6,573 bases of DNA from Verrucomicrobiota bacterium. GTDB lineage: Bacteria; Verrucomicrobiota; Kiritimatiellia; CAIQIC01; Lenti-01. Each line of letters starts with the position of its first letter. The stretch's first letter is position 1. The DNA is taken from positions 1 to 6,573 of the forward strand of contig JAKLIL010000106.1 in NCBI GenBank assembly GCA_022709625.1, in the 5' to 3' direction. Below, piece by piece: positions 1 through 6,559 of this stretch. The position numbers and the translations under genes were made by a program. The notes under the pieces were generated by a model. The model made no database searches. It saw only the letters and a program-made list of their open reading frames with translations, and was not told the DNA's origin.

Positions 1-282
1 TTGGATGGCCACTCCGACCTGCAGGAGAGCCAGGCCGGCACGGACGCGGCCGACCCGGACAGCCGGCTTGAAATGTCCGCGCCCGGCTCCGCCGCTGAAG
101 TGCGTTTCGATGCCGTCGCCAGTCGCCAGTACCGCATCCAGTACAAGCTCGATTTGTCCACGGATCTGCCGTGGACCGATTTGCCCCAAACGCTGTCCCC
201 CACCGGCGGGCTCTGTTCCGCCACCGGCTTGGTCGCTACCCTCCCCGCGGTTTTCTACCGGATAAAACTGGTTGCGCCGTAG
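1..282 (+). CDS. C-terminal end of a large exported protein with Asp-rich repeat and sorting-like tail (partial)
   Basis: The frame is open from base 1 to a TAG at 280-282, so only the last 93 codons are present and the start lies upstream of the window; the TTG at base 1 is just the window edge. The opening residues, DGHSDLQESQAGTD followed by DPDSRL, match the end of a thrombospondin-type-3-like calcium-binding repeat as found in exported proteins of Verrucomicrobiota and relatives. After it comes a beta-rich tail of about 65 residues (QYRIQYKLDL..WTDLP.. ending FYRIKLVAP). The same plan, Asp-rich repeat then a tail with a 'YR(I/V)..ST(N/D)L' strand, ends the broken nuclease gene at 4323-4742, so the tail is probably a shared C-terminal domain, perhaps for export or surface attachment (inference). 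The catalytic or binding part is not visible, so no function can be given. Confidence 0.75.
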   Translation: MDGHSDLQESQAGTDAADPDSRLEMSAPGSAAEVRFDAVASRQYRIQYKLDLSTDLPWTDLPQTLSPTGGLCSATGLVATLPAVFYRIKLVAP

Positions 283-317
283 CGCGTCCGGCCGCGGCCA
301 TCCGGTTACCAAAAGGC

Positions 318-1061
318 TTACGCTTCGAGAGTCAGCAAGCGTACGCCGCCGCCGCGGCGGATTTGCTGGAAACAGCCCCCCTCCTGGACGACCCGCACCA
401 CGGCGGGCAGATCCGTCACGCGCGCTCCGCAGACGGCGGCGAAACCCAGTTCGAGCGTCGCACGGCAAAGCGGCGCCGAGGGACCGACCAGGATTTTCCA
501 GGCCTCCGGCCGCGCGGCCCGCAGAATGCCGTCCAGCGTGCCGTTGAGCAGCGTCGCCGCGGTAATGCACAGGCCATCGCATTCCCCCAATCGCCGCGCC
601 CGTTCCGCGGTGAGTTCGAAACCCGTTTCCGGATCCTTCTCGAAGATCTCCACGCGGGCCGCGGCCCGGTTCAATTCCGGAATGAACGGGAACCAGCCCA
701 CGACGCCGATGATTTGTCCTGCGCCGCGTTCGCTGGCCAGTTCGCCGGCGTTGCGTTCCCCGATGCGCCCCGTGGGTTCCGGCAACAGCGCGTTCAGCGC
801 GGCGAGACCCACGCTGCGCTCCAAGGGATGACTCGCAAGAACGCCGCGCGCCAAGTCCGCCGCGGAACGGCCGACCCATTGGCCGGCGCCGGCCAGGCGC
901 TGCGCCTGCTCGCCGTGGGTGGGGCCGCTGCCCAGTCGAGTCGTGGCCAGCCCGACGCCCCGCTCGGTCTGGACCACCGTCCAATAGGGCCCAATCCACA
1001 GGCCGTGCACGGCAGCGGATTCGTTGGACAGGCCGGCCAGCAATCGCTCCAGAAACCCCAT
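318..1061 (-). CDS. DUF4213/DUF364 (Rossmann-like, putative heavy-metal chelation) protein
   Basis: The 247-residue protein has the two-domain build of this family. Residues about 10-90 form the N-terminal DUF4213 (enolase-N-like) part with the 'G.YWTVVQT..GVGLATT' strand pair. Residues about 100-247 form the Rossmann-like DUF364 part. Diagnostic stretches are IIGVVGWFPFIPEL (117-130), EIFEKDPETG (138-147), ITAATLLNGTLDGIL (166-180), WKILVGPSAPL (188-198) and GARVTDL (212-218). The length is normal and the protein looks complete. Published structural work on PF04016 suggested an active site at the domain interface and a role in metal chelation; no reaction is established, so the cellular role stays open. 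No signal peptide or membrane segment is seen, so it should be cytoplasmic. The ATG at 1061 lies 9 bases after the pullulanase stop with no clear ribosome binding site, which suggests co-transcription and perhaps translational coupling. A link with glucan breakdown is not obvious. Confidence 0.88.
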   Translation of the reverse strand: MGFLERLLAGLSNESAAVHGLWIGPYWTVVQTERGVGLATTRLGSGPTHGEQAQRLAGAGQWVGRSAADLARGVLASHPLERSVGLAALNALLPEPTGRIGERNAGELASERGAGQIIGVVGWFPFIPELNRAAARVEIFEKDPETGFELTAERARRLGECDGLCITAATLLNGTLDGILRAARPEAWKILVGPSAPLCRATLELGFAAVCGARVTDLPAVVRVVQEGGCFQQIRRGGGVRLLTLEA

Positions 1062-1070
1062 GGCCGGCGC

Positions 1071-3959
1071 TTAAAATCCGTTCATTAAGACGACGGATTC
1101 GAGCGGCGGCACGGCGATTTCGCCTTTCCAGCCCGCCGGCCAGACGGGCGGCGGCTTGCCGGCGGGCCAGCGCCGCGGAGCCAGCCCGTTGCGGTTGATC
1201 TCGCGGCCGTTGCCGATCATCTTCCAGGCGGTGTCGCCCTTGAGTTCAACCTCGATTTTCCGCTCGCGGTCGTCGGCGTTCAACAGCACCGCGAAGCCGT
1301 TGCCGGCATGCAGTTGCGGCACGTTCACGACATAGCCCATCAGCTTGGGATTGTCGGGCAGCAGCCAGCGGTAGTAGCTCTGGGGCGGGCGCTGGGCGAC
1401 GCGGAAGGCGGCGCCTTCGGGACTCATGCGCAACTGGATGAGGCCGGCGTAGTAGTCCAGCGCCTGGCTCGCCAGCGGCCGGGTGCGGTCGGTCCAGCGC
1501 AAGGCGTTCACCGCGTCGCCGCGGTTATAGGTGTTGCGGATGCCCCATTTACTGCGCAGGAACTCCTGTCCCTCGTACAGCATGGCCTTGCCGAGCGAAG
1601 TGAACAGGATCGTCGCCGCCAGCCGGTTCATCGCCGCGTCACGGTCGGTCAGCTTGCGACCATCCTGCCCGGGATTCAAGGTAATTTCGTCGATGTAGGC
1701 CATGTCGTCGTGGCTCTCGAGGTAGTTGACCGGCTGGAGCGGATTCAACGCCCAACTATTCACGGAGCCGAAGACACCGCCCTTGAGCCAGTCGCGGTTG
1801 CCCCAGCCGCGCACGAAGTCCTTGGCGGCATAGCGGAAATCGTTGTTCCACGCCGACCAGCCCGTGCCGTGCAGCTGGTACTTGTTTTCGCCGCGCCCCG
1901 GACTCCATGGTTCGGAAACCAGAATGGCCTTCGGATTGATCGCCCGCGCGGTGTCCCGGATCGCCAGCATGGTTTCCATGTCGACCAGTTCGGCGAGGTC
2001 GAGGCGGAAGCCATCGACGTGGAACTCCTCCAGATAGTAGCGGACCGTGTCGAGAATCAGCTTGCGCATCATGGGCGACTCCGTCTTGACGTCGTTGCCG
2101 CAGGCGCTGTGGTTGGAAAAGCTCAGGTCGGGATTCAGGCGGAAATAGCACTTCTTGTCGATCAGGGCGAAGATATTGGGGCCGCCCACGTGGTTGTAGA
2201 CCATGTCGAGCACGACGGCGAAGCCCTGGTTGTGCAGGTTGTTGACCAGCTGCTTAAACTCGTAGTACGACGAGCCCTTTTCGGGGGCTAGCGCGTAGGT
2301 GCCTTCCGGCGCAAAGTAATAGACGGGCGAGTAGCCCCAGTTGTAGGGATCGGCACTCTCCGAAAATTCGCTTGTTGGCAGGAATTCGATGGTGTTGACA
2401 CCCAGCTGCCGCAAATGGTCCAACCCCGTGCCTTTGCCAAGCGTGGCCAGGATGCCGGCGTATTTTCCGCGGGCTTCCGCGGAAACACCCGAAGACGGAT
2501 GGACCGTCAGGCCGCGGACATGGCACTCGTAGATGACCACGTCCTGCGGGTTGGGCGTAGTCCACGCCTGGTCCGTCCAGCCCTTGAACCACGCGTTTGT
2601 GGCCGCGGGATCGACGACGATCGTCAGGCCGTCGGCGTTGGCGGCCGCGCGGCCGTAGGGATCGCCCACCACGGCGAAGGGATCGAACGCCTCGCTGTCG
2701 CCCGGCGGCCCGTCCACGCGGAAACCGTAGTAGCGGCCGACGTCGAGGCCGCGCATGGTGATTTCCCACACGCCGTCGGCCGGGTCTTTCCACATCCGGT
2801 ACTCTTCGGCCGGCGGGAAGCGCTTGAAGACGGGCGTCCAGGTCACCGCCATCGGCCGGTTGAAGAAACACAGCCAGACGTTGCGGGCTCGCGGCGCGAA
2901 CAGCCGGTAGGTGGTGGCGTTCCGCGCCCGGTCCAGCGTGACGCCCATGGGTTTGTCGCTGTGGATCTTGTCGAATACGCCGTCCGGCGTGGTCATCACC
3001 CCCAGCGTGCGGTCCGTCACGCCGTGGAGCTTGAGGACGTAGGCTTGCGTGAGATCCAGCGGCGCGGCGGTATGCACGCGGATTTCCGCGCCGCCGCTGC
3101 GGAAAACGTCCAGCTTCAGGTTCACGCTGCCCTTGCCGTCCGGCAGCGCGTTGGGCGCATTCTCCGGCGGCGACAGCCATTCGGACCCGTTGAGCACGAA
3201 CTTGAAAACGAGTTCTTTTTCCCCAGGCGGCAGCCGCATGCCGCCCAACTGGGCGGTCCCCTCCCAGGTGCCCGACAGGCGCCCGCGCTTCAGCACCCAC
3301 TTGCCGCCCCAGCCTCCGGCATCCCAGTTGGAGAAGTTGCCGGCCACCACCACTTGGGTGTCGCGCGGCAACTCCCGCCCGTAGGCGGCCTGATCGAAGA
3401 TGAACGTCACGACGCCCTGCGAGAGCAAATAGCCTGTCCGCCGGGCGTCTTCCATTTCCGTCACGACCTCGGTCCAGGCTACCGGCACGGGCGGATCCAG
3501 CAACGCCGTCGGCGCGATACCCGGCGGGAGACTCTGCTTGAAGAAGACGCGGATCATCTTGAAATCGTCGATCGCGGCGCGCTGGATCATTGCCGGCGGG
3601 CGCTCGATCTCGCCATTGAGATTGATGGGCAGAATCCGGTTGTCGCCGCTCTCCCAGACCCCGTCGACGACGAACTTGAATTCGTGCCGGCCCAGGCGCG
3701 CACCCAGTTTGCGCACGTCCAACGTCCACAGACCGTCCGCGTCCTTCGCCATCGCCTGGCGGCTCTTCCAGGAATTCCACGTGCCGGAAATCTCCACGTT
3801 GGTGGCGGTGCCGGAGGCCTCGAAGCGCAGGAACGGGGTGGCCTCGTTGCCGAGGATCGGCCGGGAGTCGAGTCGCTGCGGTTCCTGGCCGAAAACCAGC
3901 CCCGCCGCCCAGGCGAGCCCCGCGCTGATACCGGCGATTATCCTGTTCGTCGTCCGCAT
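1071..3959 (-). CDS. Secreted GH13 pullulanase-type alpha-glucan debranching enzyme
   Basis: Using the ATG at 3959, the protein has 962 residues; the frame is open 23 codons further to 4028. The inner start is preferred because it opens directly with a signal peptide (MRTTNR, hydrophobic 7-23, likely cleavage after VFG at 24) and because the candidate promoter at 4040-4068 would start transcription almost on top of the longer start. Domains: AMPK/CBM48-like glycogen-binding folds at about 41-122 ('ISGTWNSWKS') and 182-285 ('VAGNFSNWDAGG'), a linking beta region, a pullulanase CBM48 domain at about 345-417 ('TTYRLFAPRARNVWL'), the GH13 barrel at about 467-847 and a C-terminal beta domain. Debranching motif YNWGYSP is at 539-545. 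Catalytic regions are intact: I DMVYNH (585-590), II GFRLDLAE with nucleophile Asp654, III VSEPW with acid/base Glu683, IV ESHDD with Asp751. It should hydrolyse alpha-1,6 branches in pullulan, starch or glycogen outside the cytoplasm. Exact specificity is inferred. Confidence 0.93.
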   Translation of the reverse strand: MRTTNRIIAGISAGLAWAAGLVFGQEPQRLDSRPILGNEATPFLRFEASGTATNVEISGTWNSWKSRQAMAKDADGLWTLDVRKLGARLGRHEFKFVVDGVWESGDNRILPINLNGEIERPPAMIQRAAIDDFKMIRVFFKQSLPPGIAPTALLDPPVPVAWTEVVTEMEDARRTGYLLSQGVVTFIFDQAAYGRELPRDTQVVVAGNFSNWDAGGWGGKWVLKRGRLSGTWEGTAQLGGMRLPPGEKELVFKFVLNGSEWLSPPENAPNALPDGKGSVNLKLDVFRSGGAEIRVHTAAPLDLTQAYVLKLHGVTDRTLGVMTTPDGVFDKIHSDKPMGVTLDRARNATTYRLFAPRARNVWLCFFNRPMAVTWTPVFKRFPPAEEYRMWKDPADGVWEITMRGLDVGRYYGFRVDGPPGDSEAFDPFAVVGDPYGRAAANADGLTIVVDPAATNAWFKGWTDQAWTTPNPQDVVIYECHVRGLTVHPSSGVSAEARGKYAGILATLGKGTGLDHLRQLGVNTIEFLPTSEFSESADPYNWGYSPVYYFAPEGTYALAPEKGSSYYEFKQLVNNLHNQGFAVVLDMVYNHVGGPNIFALIDKKCYFRLNPDLSFSNHSACGNDVKTESPMMRKLILDTVRYYLEEFHVDGFRLDLAELVDMETMLAIRDTARAINPKAILVSEPWSPGRGENKYQLHGTGWSAWNNDFRYAAKDFVRGWGNRDWLKGGVFGSVNSWALNPLQPVNYLESHDDMAYIDEITLNPGQDGRKLTDRDAAMNRLAATILFTSLGKAMLYEGQEFLRSKWGIRNTYNRGDAVNALRWTDRTRPLASQALDYYAGLIQLRMSPEGAAFRVAQRPPQSYYRWLLPDNPKLMGYVVNVPQLHAGNGFAVLLNADDRERKIEVELKGDTAWKMIGNGREINRNGLAPRRWPAGKPPPVWPAGWKGEIAVPPLESVVLMNGF

Positions 3960-4245
3960 GCGATGTTCACAAGGCCGATTCAAGCTCCGCGGTGGCCCGC
4001 GCGGCTGGATGCCCGCGGTTAACGCCATGGCAAAGCGGATTTATCCCAAAAACCACGATGGCCGTCAAAAGGATATCCGTATCATGCCGCCGCGGCCTTG
4101 GCGGCGGAACGCTTGCACCCGCAGGGCACCTGCCAAGCGCGTGAAATCTTCCGGAGCGCGGCCCGATTTGCTTAAACTTTTGCCCCAAACTTTTGGTTGC
4201 CAAACTCCGGAGGCTGGGGCATTGTGGCCCCTCGATTTTGGGTGC
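3960..4245. other. Non-coding stretch between pullulanase and tRNA-Glu
   Basis: No convincing gene is seen in these 286 bases. Besides the promoter at 4040-4068 they hold three small structures. First, an inverted repeat GCCGCC/GGCGGC with an 8-base loop at about 4086-4105, without a T-run. Second, a direct repeat AAACTTTTG at 4174-4182 and 4187-4195, separated by CCCC. Third, a GGGGC/GCCCC hairpin at 4216-4231 with loop ATTGTG, just upstream of the tRNA and followed by a short TTTT. The tRNA promoter must lie here too, but I cannot point to clear -35 and -10 boxes. Open frames on the minus strand through this stretch lack recognisable protein content. Confidence 0.55.
4040..4068 (-). promoter_or_regulatory. 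Candidate sigma70-type promoter of the pullulanase-DUF364 pair
   Basis: Read on the minus strand, TTGACG (4068-4063; five of six to the -35 consensus) is followed after exactly 17 bases by GATAAA (4045-4040; four of six to the -10 consensus). The predicted start of transcription is near 4033, giving a leader of about 75 bases to the ATG at 3959. It would leave almost no leader for an ATG at 4028, which supports the shorter pullulanase. This rests on pattern matching alone. Confidence 0.5.
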
Positions 4246-4321
4246 GCCCCCATCGTCTAGAGGCCCAGGACGCCAGGTTCTCATCCTGGTAACACCGGTT
4301 CGAATCCGGTTGGGGGTGCCA
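4246..4321 (+). tRNA. tRNA-Glu (anticodon CTC)
   Basis: A full cloverleaf can be drawn. The acceptor arm is GCCCCCA (4246-4252) with TGGGGGT (4311-4317), all paired if G1-U72 is counted as wobble. The D arm, GTCTAGAGGCCCAGGAC, matches the usual tRNA-Glu D arm. The anticodon stem is CCAGG/CCTGG (4273-4277 and 4285-4289) around loop TTCTCAT with anticodon CTC at 4280-4282, decoding GAG. The T arm is ACCGG/CCGGT around TTCGAAT. Discriminator G73 is at 4318 and CCA is encoded at 4319-4321. It stands alone, with no other tRNA nearby, and runs towards the broken nuclease gene, whose stop codon starts at 4323. No Rho-independent terminator is seen downstream. Confidence 0.96.
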
Positions 4322-4322
4322 T

Positions 4323-4742
4323 TCACGGCTCGAGCCCGACGCCGTAAATCAGTGTAGCGTCTGGCGGCAGATAATCCGTGTACACGTTGCCGGCCGCGGT
4401 GGCGGCAATGCCCCCGCCAATGGCGGTGAAGCCGTGCCACAGGTTCGTGGAGCGCACAACGCGATAGCGCTTCCCGGCCACGCTGTCCCACCGGACGAGA
4501 TGGATATTCCCGGCCCACGCCAGCGGTTCTTTCAGGAACAGGCCCGAAGCGCCGTTGGTCGGTTGCGTCCCGGCCCGGTATTCGTGTGCATCCGGAAAAC
4601 CATCGTGGTCGTAATCCGTGTCCGCCCCGACGATGCCGGTTCCGCCGAACATCGCCTGCTCCCAGGCGTCGGGCATGGCGTCCTCGTCCCAGTCGGCGCA
4701 GGTGGACAGGATGAATTTCTTCATGACCGCCAGATGTTGCAT
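4323..4742 (-). pseudogene. EEP gene segment 3: end of the nuclease domain, Asp-rich Ca-binding repeat and C-terminal tail
   Basis: This frame, open upstream to about 4794, supplies the missing end of the EEP domain: QTNDSAG, then MQHLAVMKKF, which corresponds to the terminal 'S-D-H-x-P-V'-type strand carrying the catalytic His. Next comes DWDEDAMPDAWEQAMFGG and DYDHDGFPDAHEYRAGTQPT, a thrombospondin-type-3/dockerin-like calcium-binding pair of loops, and a beta-rich tail (KRYRVVRSTNLWHGF.. ending LIYGVGLEP) before TGA at 4323-4325. The ATG at 4742 lies inside the EEP domain, so it is not a natural start. The tail resembles the end of the gene at 1-282, so both were probably exported by the same route. 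Confidence 0.75.
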
Positions 4743-4794
4743 GTCCGTCCCCGCGGAATCGTTGGTCTGGATAGGCGCGGGCGGCGAATTCCGA

Positions 4795-5634
4795 CCGGCT
4801 GTCGAACACCATGCCCTCGGGAAACGCGACGCCGGCGATCGTCAACGCCGCATGGTGCGCGTTCAGCAGGTGGCTGGGCAAGACGTAGTCGTAGGGCGCG
4901 CTTCGCGTAATGTTCGTGTCTTGGTCGCCGGCCTGGTCCGCCGGCTGGTGGCTGTCGCTGACGGCGTTCGACAGCGTCAGCAGCGCATCGTCGTTGCGGT
5001 TGGGCGCATGGGAATCGCCGGCCACGACGATGAAATCCGCGGCGGGCCAGTTGGTGCGGCGAATCGGGTTGGTGAGAATCGCCGCCTCTTTCTTGCGGGT
5101 GGCCCCGTTGTCCGCGCCGGACTGCAAATGCACGCTAACGACGTGCAGATCCTGCGTGCCCGGCAGATCGATGGTGGCCCGCGCGAAATCGCGGAACGAC
5201 ACCTGCGTGTCGCCCCATTCGCCCGAAGCGACGATCGGCCAGCGGCTGATGACGCCGTTGGGAATGTCGGAACCGCGGTACGATTCGACGTAGAAGCTGT
5301 CATTCGTCCCGAAGGTGGCGTCCACGAACGCCCGCCAGCTGGCATTCGTGACGAGAACCTCCTGGATGGCCACCATGTCGGGTCGCAAGTCCTTGAAGAT
5401 CCGCTCGGAAGTGCCGATGTCGCGCATCTGGTCGACCTCGTTCCGACCGGTCAGGTTTGCGGCCATGACCGTGAAATACTCGTGGGGCGTACGGACGATC
5501 GTAGCCCGCGCCACGGCGGCTTCGCCGGCCGCGTTGGTGCCCCGGACCGCGAGGCCGTTGGTCCCGACGGCCAGGCGCATGGCCGGCAAAACCCAGTTCG
5601 TTTCGACCTCGATTTGGCCGTGGACACCCGTCAA
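4795..5634 (-). pseudogene. EEP gene segment 2: rest of the Ig-like domain and the DNase I-like nuclease domain
   Basis: The segment continues in the frame of segment 1. It completes the Ig-like domain ('LAVGTNGLAVRGTNAAGEA') and then reads through an EEP domain: VMAANLTGRN (start), DMVAIQEV with the metal-binding Glu at 5359-5361, GVISRWPI, VVSVHLQSG with the conserved His, VVAGDSHAPNR in place of the usual GDFN motif (5005-5016), and YDYVLPS with a conserved Asp. The family cuts phosphodiester bonds in nucleic acids or phospholipid-type substrates using a divalent metal; the substrate of this subgroup is not known. The recognisable sequence ends at GMVFDSR, around 4795. The frame stays open to 3967, but from there it is basic, low-information sequence running antisense to the tRNA and is not part of the protein. 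Confidence 0.75.
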
Positions 5635-5643
5635 GTCATTGCT

Positions 5644-6402
5644 TCAACCCAATTGCCCCGTTGTGGTTGCGCCGACCACGCCCGCCAGGACAATGTTTGA
5701 GGTGGCGAAGTCCATCTCTTGATTCACGGCAGCCGGATTCGTAATGGCCACCGTGAGATAGTTGCCGCCGGCGGCGCGCGCCGTGGCGGCCAGATTATCG
5801 AGGCCCAGCTTAGGGCGGTTGCCGGTCGTGCCGCCCGTGCCATTGTGGCAGTAGAACCGCAGCCGTGCGCTGGCGCAATTGTTGAAACTCGCCGGGAGGG
5901 CAACGCCCGACACGGTCCCGCTGGCCGCCACCCCGTTCTGGAAGTTCAACACCTGCGCGCCCGCCAATTCCGCGAATGTTGCTCCGTCCACGCTCGCATA
6001 GACCCGCAGGGAACTTTTCCGATCCCCCGCCGGATTGTTTACCGTTGCCCAGTCGAAGCCTAGCGTCCCGGCATCCACCCCGGAATAATCCATGCAGAAA
6101 TCCACCGCCACCGACGTCGTATTGTCCGAGGTCCCCGTCGAGAGCAACAGCAGCGCCCCGTTCCCCTTCTGCTTGCCGCCGGTGCGGCCGCTGGCCCAAT
6201 TGGCGCTGGCCGTCGTCAATTTGGTCGTCGACGGAATCGTCCCCGTCCCGCTGGCCGGCAACCCGGCAAAACGCTTGGACTCCGTGCCGGAGCTGAAATC
6301 CGCGGCCCAATTCGCGATGTCCGCGAACGTCTCCGCATAGACCAGGCCGGGTTGGCTCGCCATGTGCACGGGGGTCGCCGAGTGCGGTGAGTGGACTGGC
6401 AA
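5644..6402 (-). pseudogene. EEP gene segment 1: N-terminal beta-sandwich and first half of the Ig-like domain
   Basis: The segment opens with 'GLVYAETFADIANWAADF' and runs through a Gly/Ser/Thr-rich beta-sandwich of about 190 residues: GKQKGNGALLLL, LGFDWATVNNPAGDRKSSL, VYASVDGATF, RLRFYCHNGTGGTTGNRP and GLDNLAATA. I recognise this as the domain found N-terminal to EEP and similar modules in exported PVC-group proteins, where it probably binds or packs against a ligand (inference). From about 5750 an Ig-like domain begins (VAITNPAAVNQEMDFA) and is cut at TTTGQLG by the TGA at 5644-5646. The possible starts are TTG at 6402, GTG at 6369 and ATG at 6363; none has a Shine-Dalgarno site and none yields a signal peptide. 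Translated alone, it would be a protein of up to 252 residues without a catalytic domain. Confidence 0.7.
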
Positions 6403-6492
6403 GCAGAGGATTGCTTATGGATTTGGACCGAGATCCCCCTCGCAAATAATTCGTGCGCTTTTCCAATAGGACGCTTTGTTCCCTTTGCCTGA

Positions 6493-6526
6493 TGATTGGA
6501 TATTGCACGTTGGTGATTGGATATTG
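6493..6526 (+). repeat. Direct repeat TGATTGGATATTG, two copies
   Basis: Two perfect 13-base copies lie at 6493-6505 and 6514-6526, with a period of 21 bases (two helical turns). The second copy runs into the candidate -35 box (6524-6529). The arrangement would suit an operator bound on one face of the helix, or it may be a piece of an AT-rich intergenic repeat family; the sequence alone does not decide. Confidence 0.6.
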
Positions 6527-6551
6527 AATCTCCTCTCCGGCCCGCTATAGT
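6524..6551 (+). promoter_or_regulatory. Candidate sigma70-type promoter with a very short leader
   Basis: TTGAAT (6524-6529; four of six) and TATAGT (6546-6551; five of six) are separated by 16 bases. Transcription would begin at about 6558, only a base or two before the ATG at 6560. The mRNA would therefore be leaderless or nearly so, which agrees with the absence of a Shine-Dalgarno sequence there. Confidence 0.55.
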
Positions 6552-6559
6552 CGCCCGCC

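Larger units (their letters stand above)
4323..6402 (-). pseudogene. Broken gene for an exported endonuclease/exonuclease/phosphatase (EEP) family protein
   Basis: Three neighbouring open segments on the minus strand join into one recognisable protein of roughly 690 residues: N-terminal beta-sandwich, Ig-like domain, DNase I-like EEP domain, Asp-rich Ca-binding repeat, beta-rich C-terminal tail. The first two segments are in the same frame, split by one TGA at 5644-5646; the third is in another frame, with the switch near 4794. Trp codons elsewhere in the window are TGG and this gene itself ends in TGA, so recoding of TGA is unlikely. The active-site GDFN motif has become GDSH, and the 5' end has no signal peptide; an in-frame TAA lies just upstream of the TTG at 6402. 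Together these point to a decaying gene. Assembly errors could explain the stop or the shift, less easily all four changes. The stated 5' end is simply the earliest possible in-frame start; the true one is not clear. Confidence 0.8.
6403..6559. other. Divergent intergenic region between the broken EEP gene and the gene at 6560
   Basis: This 157-base stretch is noticeably more AT-rich than its surroundings. It holds a tandem direct repeat at 6493-6526 and a plus-strand promoter at 6524-6551. No good minus-strand promoter or ribosome binding site for the EEP gene could be found. The minus-strand frame that leads into the EEP gene meets a TAA 15 bases (five codons) before the TTG at 6402. Confidence 0.5.

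Noticed and set aside
283..317. GGCCGCGGCC palindrome between the convergent genes as a bidirectional terminator
   Set aside because: The stem possibilities are weak and there is no T-run on either strand.
3632..3642. An 11-base match (GAATCCGGTTG) between the tRNA T arm and the pullulanase gene, possible att repeat
   Set aside because: It is short, lies inside a coding region, and no integrase or other mobile gene is present.
2415..4022. 535-codon plus-strand open frame opposite the pullulanase
   Set aside because: It is antisense to an intact enzyme with all catalytic motifs; its Arg/His/Val-rich composition is typical of antisense frames in GC-rich DNA. The same applies to 1308-2291 and 171-1088.
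4086..4105. GCCGCC/GGCGGC hairpin as a terminator or riboswitch
   Set aside because: It has no T-run, lies upstream of the predicted transcript start, and no riboswitch core was recognised.
4065..4253. 62-codon minus-strand open frame upstream of the pullulanase
   Set aside because: It starts inside the tRNA on the opposite strand, has no ribosome binding site and no recognisable content.
3967..4794. Long minus-strand open frame continuing from the EEP domain to 3967
   Set aside because: After VFDSR the translation becomes Arg-rich and low in information and passes antisense through the tRNA, while the recognisable protein continues in another frame.
5644..5646. TGA as selenocysteine or reassigned Trp codon
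   Set aside because: No SECIS-like hairpin was recognised after it, the residue expected is Trp rather than Cys, TGG is used for Trp elsewhere, and the same gene ends in TGA.
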